Part shown: positions 18,307 to 27,216 of the stretch, in pieces
Numbering within the stretch: the stretch's first letter is position 1
Layout of the letters: each line of letters opens with the position of its first letter
From: Collimonas fungivorans Ter331
GTDB taxonomy: Bacteria > Pseudomonadota > Gammaproteobacteria > Burkholderiales > Burkholderiaceae_D
Direction of reading: 5' to 3'
Assembly (NCBI RefSeq): GCF_000221045.1
Contig: NC_015856.1
Location: 4,759,424-4,823,423 of the forward strand
Length of the DNA stretch: 64,000 nucleotides
Notes under the pieces: generated by a model
What the model saw: the letters and a program-made list of their open reading frames with translations, nothing else
Told to the model about the DNA's origin: nothing
Databases searched by the model: none
Position numbers and translations under genes: made by a program

Positions 18307-19926
18307 ATGTTGCGATTGAACGAAGTACAACTCCCCCTCGACCACCCCGAAGACGCCTTGCACGCAGCGATCCTGGGGCGGCTGGGAATCGCCGCAGAGG
18401 AAATGCTCGGTTACACAATTTTCCGCCGCAGCTACGATGCCCGCAAGAAATCCGCGGTGATCCTGACTTACAGCGTGGACGTCGAGCTCAAGGATGAGGA
18501 CGCCGTACTCAAGCGCCTGGCGCGCGACCGCACCGTGGCGCCGACGCCCGACACCAATTATCGTTTCGTAGCGCAAGCGCCGAGCCAGCTGAAATCGCGG
18601 CCGGTGGTGATCGGCACCGGGCCATGCGGCCTGTTTGCCGGCCTGATCCTGGCGCAGATGGGGTTCAATCCGATCATCCTGGAGCGCGGCAAGGCAGTGC
18701 GCGAGCGCACCAAGGATACCTGGGGACTGTGGCGCAAGCGCGAACTGCAGCCGGAATCCAACGTCCAGTTCGGCGAAGGCGGCGCCGGCACGTTTTCCGA
18801 CGGCAAGCTGTGGACCCAGATCAAGGATCCCAAGCACTACGGCCGCAAGGTGCTGACCGAATTCGTCAAGGCCGATGCGCCGGACGAAATCATGTACGTC
18901 AGCAAGCCGCACATCGGCACTTTCCGGCTGGTCAAGATGGTGGAGCAGATGCGCGCCAGCATCGAAGCGCTGGGCGGCGAGTTCCGTTTCCAGCAAAAGG
19001 TCGAGGATATCGACATCGAGTGGAAAAACGATAGCGGCCAGGTACGCGCGGTGGTGCTCGCCGGCGGCGAAACCATCGTCACCGACCATGTGGTGCTGGC
19101 GATCGGCCACAGCGCCCGCGACACATTTCAGATGCTGTACGACCGCGGCGTGTATATCGAAGCCAAGCCGTTCTCGCTCGGCTTCCGCATCGAACATCCG
19201 CAATCCCTGATCGACAAATGCCGCTTCGGCCCCAGCGCCGGTCATCCTATCCTCGGCGCTGCCGATTACAAGCTGGTGCACCATTGCGAGAACGGGCGTG
19301 CCGTCTACAGTTTCTGCATGTGCCCGGGCGGCACCGTGGTGGCTGCCACTTCGGAACCGGGACGGGTAGTGACCAACGGCATGAGCCAGTACTCGCGCAA
19401 CGAACGCAACGCCAACAGCGGCATCGTGGTCGGCATCACGCCGGCCGATTATCCTGGCCATCCGCTGGCGGGCATAGACTTCCAGCGGCAATGGGAATCG
19501 CGCGCCTTTGAACTGGGCGGCGGCACCTACGATGCACCCGGCCAGCTGGTAGGTGACTTCATCGCCGGCCGGCCATCGACTGCGCTCGGTTCGGTGACCC
19601 CTTCCTACAAACCCGGCGTCCTGCTGGGCGACCTCAGCACCGCCTTGCCCGACTATGCGATTGCCGCCATCCGCGAAGCCTTGCCGGCTTTCGACAAACA
19701 GATCCGCGGTTTCGCCATGACCGATGCGGTGCTGACCGGGGTCGAGACCCGCACTTCGTCGCCGGTGCGCATCAAACGCCACGACGATAGCCTGCAAAGC
19801 TTGAATACAACTGGATTGTTTCCGGCCGGCGAAGGCGCCGGTTATGCCGGCGGCATCATGTCGGCGGCGATTGACGGTATCCGGGTGGCGGAAGCGGTGG
19901 CCCTGAGCATGCTGGCGAAAAATTAA
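18307..19926 (+). CDS. FAD-dependent dehydrogenase, COG2509 type
   Basis: 539 residues. An N-terminal RNA-binding-like alpha/beta region (about 1-90) precedes a two-dinucleotide-fold FAD domain with VIGTGPCGLFAGLILAQMGF near 101-120 and LERGKAVRERTKDT. The VQFGEGGAGTFSDGKL block and the C-terminal GEGAGYAGGIMSAAIDG are hallmarks of this uncharacterised group. Substrate unknown. The ATG at 18307 gives the family N-terminus; the frame continues upstream through the intergenic region without family features. No operon partner: the next gene is convergent. Confidence 0.85.
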   Translation: MLRLNEVQLPLDHPEDALHAAILGRLGIAAEEMLGYTIFRRSYDARKKSAVILTYSVDVELKDEDAVLKRLARDRTVAPTPDTNYRFVAQAPSQLKSRPVVIGTGPCGLFAGLILAQMGFNPIILERGKAVRERTKDTWGLWRKRELQPESNVQFGEGGAGTFSDGKLWTQIKDPKHYGRKVLTEFVKADAPDEIMYVSKPHIGTFRLVKMVEQMRASIEALGGEFRFQQKVEDIDIEWKNDSGQVRAVVLAGGETIVTDHVVLAIGHSARDTFQMLYDRGVYIEAKPFSLGFRIEHPQSLIDKCRFGPSAGHPILGAADYKLVHHCENGRAVYSFCMCPGGTVVAATSEPGRVVTNGMSQYSRNERNANSGIVVGITPADYPGHPLAGIDFQRQWESRAFELGGGTYDAPGQLVGDFIAGRPSTALGSVTPSYKPGVLLGDLSTALPDYAIAAIREALPAFDKQIRGFAMTDAVLTGVETRTSSPVRIKRHDDSLQSLNTTGLFPAGEGAGYAGGIMSAAIDGIRVAEAVALSMLAKN

Positions 19927-19951
19927 ACCCGCTTGAGAATATCGGGACCGG

Positions 19952-20320
19952 CTATTTACCGGTATCCCGCGTCGCCTGCAGCAAGCACTTCGAAAGCTTG
20001 TCGAAATGCAGCCAGGCAGCCTGGCTCAGTTCCACCTGCTTGCGGCGCGTATCGTCGGTATCGCTCAAGACGATCCAGCCCTTTTCCCGCATCGATTTCA
20101 GGCGCGCGTGCAGCATGGCCGGCGAACCGAGTTCGCTTTGCGCCATCATGTCGCGCACCGACAGCCGTTCGCGGGCTTGGCCTGCGCGAGCGACGAAGGC
20201 CAGGATGCGGTCTTCCAGAGGGTCCAGCGATGGCAGCGACGGCAAGCCGCGCAAGGCATTCGCCAGCTGCAGGAAACGCACGTAGATATCTGCCGGTCGA
20301 TTATTTTTTTCCATGGCCAT
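19952..20320 (-). CDS. Winged helix-turn-helix transcriptional regulator (MarR-like)
   Basis: 122 residues. A helical start (YVRFLQLANALRG) is followed by a winged-helix core: LSVRDMMAQSELGSPAMLHARLKSMREKGWIVLSDTDDTRRKQVELSQAAW fits helices 2-3 and a beta wing of MarR/DUF24-type regulators. No ligand-binding domain is attached. The ATG may be at 20320 or two codons later. It is divergent from a membrane-protein gene across 127 bp and convergent with the oxidoreductase; the divergent pair is the most likely regulatory target. Function inferred from fold only. Confidence 0.72.
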   Translation of the reverse strand: MAMEKNNRPADIYVRFLQLANALRGLPSLPSLDPLEDRILAFVARAGQARERLSVRDMMAQSELGSPAMLHARLKSMREKGWIVLSDTDDTRRKQVELSQAAWLHFDKLSKCLLQATRDTGK

Positions 20321-20447
20321 ATTGTAAGCTGCTGCCGCAATCGGTTTGCCAACGCTGTTAAATTCATATCGATCATACCCGTCATTTCAGGCTCGTCGCA
20401 AGTATCTTCCTGCGCCGGCGCGGATACTTCGGTAAGATACGCGCGTC

Positions 20448-21017
20448 ATGTCCACCACCCCCTCTCCCGCCGCGAAACTGCGTCTCAACCTGCTGACGGT
20501 CGGCAGCACGGCGATCGTCTATATGCTGGTGTACATGACCAACGACTGGCTGTTCAAGCACATCGAGTTCGCCCAGGGGATCGCCTGGATCTACCTGCCG
20601 GCAGGGATCCGGCTCATCTGCACCTTGCTGTTTGCCGAAGCGGGCGTGCTGGGCATCCTGATCGGCTCGCTGCTGGCTTCCAGCGTCTACGCCCTGTTCC
20701 CGGGCGATCCGGTCACCACCGTCGGCTACAGCATCATCTCGGCGCTGGCGCCTTACCTTGCCTATAGGTTCACATTACAGGGAATGCGCCTGCAGCCGTC
20801 GCTGAGCAACCTGACCACCACTCGCCTGCTGGCCTGCATCCTGCTGTACGGGCTGACCAACCCGCTGCTGCAGCTGCTGTGGTTCGTCCTGCGCGGCGTC
20901 TCCTACCATTTCTGGTCGGGCCTGATCGTGATGTCCATCGGCGACCTGACCGGCTCGCTGATCGTGGTCTATGCGATCAAGATGCTGCTGTCCTTCCTTC
21001 CCTTGCCAAGGCACTAA
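20448..21017 (+). CDS. Integral membrane protein of unknown function (MASE1-like)
   Basis: 189 residues with five or six hydrophobic helices (about 15-35, 45-65, 68-90, 95-112, 125-150, 158-183). The order WIYLPAGIRLICTLLF, LGILIGSLLAS and ISALAPYLAYRF resembles a MASE1-type sensory membrane domain without any attached signalling domain. No catalytic motif is seen. It lies 140 bp upstream of exbD on the same strand, so it could be transcribed into the TonB cluster, but the gap leaves room for a separate promoter. Confidence 0.7.
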   Translation: MSTTPSPAAKLRLNLLTVGSTAIVYMLVYMTNDWLFKHIEFAQGIAWIYLPAGIRLICTLLFAEAGVLGILIGSLLASSVYALFPGDPVTTVGYSIISALAPYLAYRFTLQGMRLQPSLSNLTTTRLLACILLYGLTNPLLQLLWFVLRGVSYHFWSGLIVMSIGDLTGSLIVVYAIKMLLSFLPLPRH

Positions 21018-21157
21018 CCTCACGTGGCGTTGCGGCCACATCGTCATCGATTGTAATACTGCCGAAATAATTCATCGCTATTCTGCCGACAGTTATAGAA
21101 ATTATAGCGGTTAGCGACTTCGCGCTATCGCCGCACATCTTCCATCGGGGTATAGCA

Positions 21158-21565
21158 ATGCGTAGTTGGGACGAACCAAAAAAGCGGAAAGCCCGCGTCG
21201 AAATCATTCCCATGATCGACGTGATGATGTTCCTGCTGGTGTTTTTTGTGCTGATCAGTCTCAACGTCATCCCCGCGCTCGGCCTGAAAACACATCTACC
21301 GACCGCCAGCAGCTCGCAGGACCTGAAGCCGCAAAACAAGGCGGTCATCACGATCGGCCTCAACGATGCGCTGCAGGTCGACGGCGTCGACACCAAGATC
21401 AGCGAGTTGCCGGCGCGCCTCAACCTGGCGCGCAAGAATGGTGAAAAGCTCAACGTCATCGTCAACAGCGATCGCGGCGTCGAGGTGCAGCGGCTGGTGG
21501 AAGTGATGGACACGCTGAAGCAGAATGGCTTCGAGTCGATCTCCATCGCTACCCGCAAGCCGTGA
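21158..21565 (+). CDS. exbD: ExbD/TolR-family proton-channel protein
   Basis: 135 residues. A short basic cytoplasmic tail is followed by one transmembrane helix holding the proton-conducting Asp21 (IPMIDVMMFLLVFF), then a periplasmic ExbD domain (about 45-135). ExbD works with ExbB to pass proton-motive force to TonB. It opens a cluster of six plus-strand genes; its TGA overlaps the ATG of tonB by one base. ExbB of the same set is unusually placed after the receptor gene. Confidence 0.93.
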   Translation: MRSWDEPKKRKARVEIIPMIDVMMFLLVFFVLISLNVIPALGLKTHLPTASSSQDLKPQNKAVITIGLNDALQVDGVDTKISELPARLNLARKNGEKLNVIVNSDRGVEVQRLVEVMDTLKQNGFESISIATRKP

Positions 21566-22293
21566 TGCAGGCAATGATGACCATGCCGTTCCTGTTTCGC
21601 TTCCGCGATGCGCTGGCGACCTTGCCCGCCATACTCATGCTGGCGATCCTGGTCTTTGCCGGCATCCAGAAAGTGGTGAAGATCGAGCCGCATCCGGACG
21701 ACTCCCTGGTGCAGATCGCCTTGACCGAACCGGAGCCGCCGGCACCGCCCGTGATCACGCCACCGCCGCAGGTTCCGACGCCGCCGCAAGTAGTCAAGCC
21801 AGTCCCGGTAGCGCAACCAGTCCGGCAGCCGACACCGCCGCAGGCGGTCAGCCAGGCGCCTGTCAGCACCATCCCCAGCGCAGAAATCGCGGCGCCGCCC
21901 AAGGCCGTAGCTGCACCGGCTGCTCCAGCCCCGGCGACACCGCCGGCGCCTGAACCGGCGCCACCCGTAGCCAAACCAAACAACGCCAGCATTGAAGCAG
22001 GTTATGTCTCCAAGGTGCGCGCACACCTGAACAGCATCAAACGCTATCCGACCGGCCGCGAAGCCAGCCAGCAGCGGCCGCAAGGCAAGGTCAAGGTCTG
22101 GTTCGTGCTGAACCGCGACGGCAGCCTGGTGGAGCAAGGCATAGAAGAATCGTCGAACTCGATGCTGCTCGACGAAGCCGCCCGCAAGACCATCAACCGC
22201 GCTGCATTTCCCGCTTTTCCCGAATCCAGCTGGGCCGGAGAAACGACACACAGATTCAGCGCGGAGCTGGAATTTGTCCCGGGAGCGGGGTAG
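21565..22293 (+). CDS. tonB: TonB energy-transducing protein
   Basis: About 242 residues. One N-terminal membrane anchor (about 15-34) is followed by a Pro-rich periplasmic spacer (about 50-135, many PP, PV and AP pairs) and a C-terminal TonB domain (VRAHLNSIKRYPTGREA, GKVKVWFVLNRDGSLVEQGI, AFPAFPESSWAGETTHRFSAELEF). TonB spans the periplasm and pulls on the TonB box of outer-membrane receptors. The ATG at 21565 overlaps the exbD stop. The receptor gene follows 68 bp later, so this TonB is probably dedicated to it. Confidence 0.92.
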   Translation: MQAMMTMPFLFRFRDALATLPAILMLAILVFAGIQKVVKIEPHPDDSLVQIALTEPEPPAPPVITPPPQVPTPPQVVKPVPVAQPVRQPTPPQAVSQAPVSTIPSAEIAAPPKAVAAPAAPAPATPPAPEPAPPVAKPNNASIEAGYVSKVRAHLNSIKRYPTGREASQQRPQGKVKVWFVLNRDGSLVEQGIEESSNSMLLDEAARKTINRAAFPAFPESSWAGETTHRFSAELEFVPGAG

Positions 22294-22361
22294 AGCAACA
22301 ACGAACGGCAGCTTGAATATCCAGTTTACACATACCAAAAACACATACAGGGAGTAATGCC

Positions 22362-24755
22362 ATGCAATTCAAAGTCACCCGGCTGTCGCTGCTGATATCC
22401 GGCTTGTTCATCGCCGCCAGTCCGCTGGCCTACGCTGCTGAAACGTCTGACGTCGGCAAGGTCACGGTGCAGGGCGATAACGGCGGCCAGAGCACCGGCC
22501 TGATCCAGCAGGAAGAATCGGCAAAAGCGCGCAGCTCGGTCAATCGCGACTATATGGAAAAACAGAGCACCACCAGCAATCCTTACCAGATGATCAATCT
22601 GCTGCCAGGCGTGAATTCCTACGACCAGGACGGCACCGGCCTGTTCGGCGGCAACGTCCGCGTGCGCGGCTTCAACAGCGACCAGCTCGGCTTTACCATC
22701 AACGGCGCGCCGGTCAACGATTCCGGCAGCTTCGCCGTCTATCCGCAGGAATACACCGATGCGGAAAACCTGTGCGACATCTTCGTCACGCAAGGCTCGA
22801 CCGATACCGAAGCGCCGCACGTCGGCGCATCCGGCGGCAACATCGGCATGACCATGTGCACGCCGGAAGACCAGCAGCGCTTCCGCACCGAATATACATT
22901 CGGCTCGAACAACTTGCGCAAAGGCTACGTGCGCTTCGATTCCGGCAAGCTGTTCAACGATCGTTTCAAATTCTTCATCTCCTATTCGAAAGCGCAAGCT
23001 GACAAGTTCAAAGGCACCGGACGCGCCGACAAGGAACACGTCGACTTCAACAGCAAGCTGGACCTGGGCGGCGGCAGCTTCGTCGATACCGGCTTCATGT
23101 ACAACTCGGCCCTGAACAACAATTACCGTTCGCTGACCAAGGCGCAGATCGCCCAGTACGGCCGCAACCTCGATTTCGGCACCGTCCCGCCGATACATCA
23201 GCCGGGCGGCCCTGGCGCGCAAAATGATTCAACCTACGGCCCGAACGCAGGCATCAACACCGGCAACAAAGACCTGTACTACGGCTACAACCTGAATCCG
23301 TTCAAGAACTGGCTAGGCACCATGAACGCCCACTTCCAGCTGGCGCCGCAATCCAGCATCGATGTCAACCCATACATGTGGTACGGCTTCGGCACCGGCG
23401 CCAACCAGCTGCAAACCGTCAGCGAAGGCAATTCCGGCACCCTGCTCGGCGGCGGCGTGCGCGACGCCAACGGCGACGGTGACACCAAGGACACCGTGTT
23501 CGTCTATGAAGGCAGCCGCACCCGCACTTATCGTCCCGGCGTCACGCTCAAGTACAACCAGCAGATCGACAACCACAAGCTGATGGTCGGCTACTGGTAC
23601 GAACGCGCGCGCCACCAGCAAACCGGTCCGTTTGCGCCTATCGACAACAACGGCAACTCCGCCGACGTCTGGCAAAACAATTCCGACGCCTGGCTGCGCA
23701 ACCAGGATGGCTCTTTCGTGCAGTATCGCGATACGCTCACCGTCAGCACCGGCAAATCGGCATTCTTGCAAGACAATATCAGCCTGCTGCAAGACAAGCT
23801 GAACCTGCAGCTCGGCGCCCGCTACTCGAGCATCGACCGCGATTTCACCAACAACCCGAGCCAGAGCGCGCCCGGCTTCTATACCTTGCAGAAATCGTAT
23901 TCCGACCTGCTGCCTAGCGTCGGCATCCGTTATCAGCTCGACCAGGTGCAATCGGTATTCTTCAATGCAGCGAAAAACTTCAAGGCGCCAGGCAATTTCT
24001 CTTATTTCGGCCTGATCTCGGGCGGCAAGATCGTCAACGGCGTCTATACCGGCGGCACCGTGCGCAACCCGCTGGTAGACAAGGAAACGTCGTGGAACTA
24101 TGACCTCGGCTACCGTTATGCAAGCGACAAATGGACATTCTCCAGTTCAGTGTTTTATGTCGATTACAAAAACCGCATAGCCACTTCCTACAATCCGGAT
24201 ACCGGCAACCGCACCGACTTCAACGTCGGCGATTCCACCTCCAAGGGCTTCGAGCTGGAATCGGGTTACTCGCTCAGCAAGAACCTGAGCCTGTACGGAT
24301 CGCTGTCCTACATCAAGAGCAAGATGAAGAGCGACATGCCGTTTGCCGCCAATTTCGCACTGCCCACCGGCGGCAAGGAATTCCCCGATACGCCGAACTG
24401 GCTGAGCGGCATGAGCCTGCAATACGCGCAGGACAGCTGGTACCTGTTCGGACAGGCCAAATACACCGGCAAGCGCTACACCACGCTGGTCAACGACGAC
24501 AGCCTGGGCGGCTATACGGTATTCAACGCCGGCGCCGGCTACACCTTCCCGTCGTCGACCTGGCTGAAGAAACCGACGGTGCGTTTCAATCTCAACAATA
24601 TCTTTGACAAGCAGTACCTGAACCTCAGTTCCGGCAGCGGCAGCCAGTTCACCACTAATGCCGTTGCGATCGGTTCGAATGCGCCGGCATCGGCGCCGTC
24701 GTTCTATGTCAGCGCCCCACGCACTTTCAGCGTGACGCTGGTCGCGGATTTTTAA
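22362..24755 (+). CDS. TonB-dependent outer-membrane receptor
   Basis: 797 residues. Signal peptide cut near AYA-AE (about residue 25), a possible TonB box around GKVTVQG, a plug domain (about 55-185, with NVRVRGFNSDQLGFTINGAPVND and SGGNIGMTM) and a 22-strand barrel ending in the outer-membrane signal LVADF. Cys138 and Cys166 in the plug could form a disulfide. Ligand unknown. An AGGGAG ribosome site precedes the ATG. Being flanked by its own tonB, exbD and exbB and followed by nucleotidase and PLD-family genes suggests a phosphorylated nutrient, perhaps nucleic-acid breakdown products. No siderophore genes are nearby. Confidence 0.92.
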   Translation: MQFKVTRLSLLISGLFIAASPLAYAAETSDVGKVTVQGDNGGQSTGLIQQEESAKARSSVNRDYMEKQSTTSNPYQMINLLPGVNSYDQDGTGLFGGNVRVRGFNSDQLGFTINGAPVNDSGSFAVYPQEYTDAENLCDIFVTQGSTDTEAPHVGASGGNIGMTMCTPEDQQRFRTEYTFGSNNLRKGYVRFDSGKLFNDRFKFFISYSKAQADKFKGTGRADKEHVDFNSKLDLGGGSFVDTGFMYNSALNNNYRSLTKAQIAQYGRNLDFGTVPPIHQPGGPGAQNDSTYGPNAGINTGNKDLYYGYNLNPFKNWLGTMNAHFQLAPQSSIDVNPYMWYGFGTGANQLQTVSEGNSGTLLGGGVRDANGDGDTKDTVFVYEGSRTRTYRPGVTLKYNQQIDNHKLMVGYWYERARHQQTGPFAPIDNNGNSADVWQNNSDAWLRNQDGSFVQYRDTLTVSTGKSAFLQDNISLLQDKLNLQLGARYSSIDRDFTNNPSQSAPGFYTLQKSYSDLLPSVGIRYQLDQVQSVFFNAAKNFKAPGNFSYFGLISGGKIVNGVYTGGTVRNPLVDKETSWNYDLGYRYASDKWTFSSSVFYVDYKNRIATSYNPDTGNRTDFNVGDSTSKGFELESGYSLSKNLSLYGSLSYIKSKMKSDMPFAANFALPTGGKEFPDTPNWLSGMSLQYAQDSWYLFGQAKYTGKRYTTLVNDDSLGGYTVFNAGAGYTFPSSTWLKKPTVRFNLNNIFDKQYLNLSSGSGSQFTTNAVAIGSNAPASAPSFYVSAPRTFSVTLVADF

Positions 24756-24789
24756 TCGAGTTGTAGCAAGCCAAGTGTAGCAAACCATG

Positions 24790-24818
24790 GCGGCGGCCTT
24801 TGAAGCAGAGGTCGCCGC
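24790..24818 (+). other. Intercistronic hairpin between the receptor and exbB
   Basis: A 10-bp stem with one G-T pair (24790-24799, 24809-24818) and a 9-base loop, 34 bp after the receptor stop and 36 bp before exbB. There is no T-run, so it is more likely an mRNA-stability or partial-attenuation element than a full terminator. Confidence 0.4.
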
Positions 24819-24854
24819 TGCAACAAAAGTGCATTCGTGCGCAGAGAGGTCAAC

Positions 24855-25505
24855 ATGAACATGCAATTATTCCACGAGCTCGCTTTCTACCTGATGTACG
24901 CCTGTGCTGCCTTGGCGATATTCGTGATTGTCGAACGCGGGCTGTTTTTCAACTACACGCTGCGCCAGGCGATCGGCCTGGAAAAGGCCATGACCCACGC
25001 CGTGCAGCATGTGCAGGAATTGCCTGCCGCGTTGACATCGCGCGCCAGCCTGCCGCTGACGCTGGTATCCGACATCCTGGCGGAAAAGCACCAGCTGACC
25101 AGTGAAAAAGACCTGCAGGATTTCAGCGAGTCGGTCTACATCGCCAACCGCGGCGAAGTGCAGCACCGGCTGTGGATCCTCGACACCATCGTCACCGCCG
25201 CTCCCCTGCTCGGCCTGCTCGGCACGATTTTGGGTATCATCGATACTTTCAAGGCGCTGGCGGTGTCCGGCGTGTCCGATCCGGGCCAGGTGTCGCAAGG
25301 CATAGGCACCGCCCTGTATGCAACGGCACTGGGCATCGGCATTGCGGTGGTTGGCATGTTTTTCTTTAATATGTTCCAGGAACGGATAGAGCGCATCAAC
25401 GATCATTTGAAAGTGCTGATGCTGCGCGCCTGCGTCGGCCGCGTTGCTGGCCACGATACAAAGGCCGCGGCGCTGGCGGAAGCGGGAAAATTGCATCTCG
25501 CCTGA
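24855..25505 (+). CDS. exbB: ExbB/MotA/TolQ-family proton-channel protein
   Basis: 216 residues with three membrane helices (about 8-28, 105-132, 145-172). The conserved core LDTIVTAAPLLGLLGTILGIIDTFKAL and GIGTALYATALGIGIAVVGMFFFNMF is the ExbB pore-forming region. It forms the pentamer around the ExbD dimer that drives TonB. The ATG at 24855 has GAGAGG 5 bases upstream. The order exbD-tonB-receptor-exbB is split compared with the usual tonB-exbB-exbD. The nucleotidase lipoprotein starts 44 bp downstream. Confidence 0.92.
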   Translation: MNMQLFHELAFYLMYACAALAIFVIVERGLFFNYTLRQAIGLEKAMTHAVQHVQELPAALTSRASLPLTLVSDILAEKHQLTSEKDLQDFSESVYIANRGEVQHRLWILDTIVTAAPLLGLLGTILGIIDTFKALAVSGVSDPGQVSQGIGTALYATALGIGIAVVGMFFFNMFQERIERINDHLKVLMLRACVGRVAGHDTKAAALAEAGKLHLA

Positions 25506-25549
25506 TAGACGGGATGGAAGCGGATAGAATCGAGGACTGCTTGAAACAC

Positions 25550-27187
25550 ATGCGTGCAAAACCTGTAGTCCGGACCATCCTGTTGTGCTGCATGGCGGCT
25601 GCATTCCTGGGCGCGTGTAGTAGCCTGCAACCGGCTGCGCCGCTGGAAATCAACCTGGTCGCCGTCAATGACTTGCACGGCCACCTGGAAGCCGAAACCA
25701 GGAGCTATGCCAGCACCGCGGAAGCCGTGCCGCACAGGTTCAGGGTCGGCGGCATAGACACCATAGGCGGCGCGCTCAACGCCTGGCGCGCAGAAGATCC
25801 GCAGCTGCTGCTGGTCGGCGCCGGCGACCTGATCGGCGCCAGCCCCGCCCTGTCCTCGATCTGGGCCGACGAACCGACCATCAGCGCACTCAACCAGCTT
25901 GGCCTGCGCGTCAGTTCGGTGGGCAACCATGAATTCGACCAGGGCAGCGCCGAGCTGCTGCGCTACCAGCATGGCGGCTGCAAATCGAACCGGCCAGACA
26001 AGGCATGCCAGTTCGACGATCATTTTCCAGGCGCCGGATTTTCTTATCTGGCGGCCAACGTCATCGACAAGACCACTGGCCGCCCGCTGCTGGCTCCCTA
26101 CCGGATCGAACAGGTGCGCGGCATCAAGATCGCGTTCGTCGGCGCGGTGGTGCGCGCCACGGAAAAAATGGTGTCCGCCGACGGCATAAACAACGTCGAT
26201 TTCATCGACGAAGCCGACGCCATCAACCGCTGGGTGCCCGAGATCAAGGCACAGGGCGTCAGCGCCATCGTAGTCCTGATCCACCAGGGCGGCGAAACCC
26301 CGGAGCCGTTCGACATGGCGGCATGCAGCCATAACGGCTATACCTGCCGGGTCGACGGCCGCACAGTGACGCAAGGCGAGTCCTTCGGCCACATGCTGAC
26401 CCGGATCAGGCTCACCATCGATCCGCGCATCGCCGACCTGCAAGGCAAGATCACTGCCATCGAGGCCCGGAACGTATTGATGGACCAGCGGCGCTTTGCG
26501 CCCGATCCAGCCTTGTCGGTTTTCCTGCAAACGCTGAAAGCGCGCAGCGACCTGGTGCTGGCGCAGCCGATTGCACGCATCGCGGCAGCGCGCATCGACA
26601 ACAAGCTCAACGATGCCGGCGAATCGCCGCTGGGCGACGTCGCCGCCGATTCCCAGCTGGCGGCAACCCGCAAGCTGGGCGCGCAAATCGCCATGACCAA
26701 CCACAAGAGCCTGCGCGAAAGCCTGGACAGCGGCGCAGGCGGCAGCAACTACGCCCAGGTCGCCGCCACCACGCCCTATGGCAATACGCTGATTCTGCTG
26801 TCGCTCAGCGGCAGCCAGCTGCTGGCCTTGCTGGAGCAGCAGAGCTGGCTGGAGCAGGATCGTCCGGGCGGACGCATCATGCTGCAAGTCTCGCACGGCC
26901 TGAGTTACCGCTGGGACGCCAGGCGACCGTTGGGACAGCGCGTCGTGCCCGGCAGCGTCAAGCTGAACGGCGTCACTCTGAGCCCGCAGGGACAGTACCG
27001 GCTCAGCGTCAACAGCTTCATTGCCCAGGGCGGCGACGGCTTCAGCTTGCTGACGCAAGGCGCCGACCGGGTCGATACCGGCATCAACGACCTGGATGCG
27101 CTGAGCCATTACCTGATCGCCAGCGAACGCGACGGGCATCCGGCCGGCAGTGCGCAAGCAGCCGGGCGCATCGTGCGCGTGCACTGA
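25550..27187 (+). CDS. Lipoprotein 5'-nucleotidase/metallophosphoesterase (UshA family)
   Basis: About 545 residues. Lipoprotein signal with lipobox LGAC, Cys23. An N-terminal metallophosphatase domain has NDLHGHLE (about 43-50), GAGDLIGA, GNHEFDQG and VLIHQGGE; a C-terminal 5'-nucleotidase domain has LGDVAADSQLAATRKLGAQIAMTN and TTPYGNTLILLSLSGSQL. Enzymes of this family remove phosphate from 5'-nucleotides, UDP-sugars or 2',3'-cyclic nucleotides. A longer frame from 25514 is possible, but 25550 starts a proper signal sequence. The neighbouring PLD and TonB genes suggest it dephosphorylates nucleotides at the cell surface or periplasm. Confidence 0.92.
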   Translation: MRAKPVVRTILLCCMAAAFLGACSSLQPAAPLEINLVAVNDLHGHLEAETRSYASTAEAVPHRFRVGGIDTIGGALNAWRAEDPQLLLVGAGDLIGASPALSSIWADEPTISALNQLGLRVSSVGNHEFDQGSAELLRYQHGGCKSNRPDKACQFDDHFPGAGFSYLAANVIDKTTGRPLLAPYRIEQVRGIKIAFVGAVVRATEKMVSADGINNVDFIDEADAINRWVPEIKAQGVSAIVVLIHQGGETPEPFDMAACSHNGYTCRVDGRTVTQGESFGHMLTRIRLTIDPRIADLQGKITAIEARNVLMDQRRFAPDPALSVFLQTLKARSDLVLAQPIARIAAARIDNKLNDAGESPLGDVAADSQLAATRKLGAQIAMTNHKSLRESLDSGAGGSNYAQVAATTPYGNTLILLSLSGSQLLALLEQQSWLEQDRPGGRIMLQVSHGLSYRWDARRPLGQRVVPGSVKLNGVTLSPQGQYRLSVNSFIAQGGDGFSLLTQGADRVDTGINDLDALSHYLIASERDGHPAGSAQAAGRIVRVH

Positions 27188-27216
27188 TCTCAACTGAAAA
27201 CCTCTCGGAACCGCCC

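Noticed and set aside
18046-19797. A 583-codon minus-strand open frame opposite the COG2509 gene
   Set aside because: The plus-strand protein has conserved FAD motifs; the minus frame has none.
21018-21157. Fur box upstream of exbD
   Set aside because: The region is AT-rich with partial matches only; no 19-bp site of the Fur type was found, which also argues against a simple iron-uptake role.
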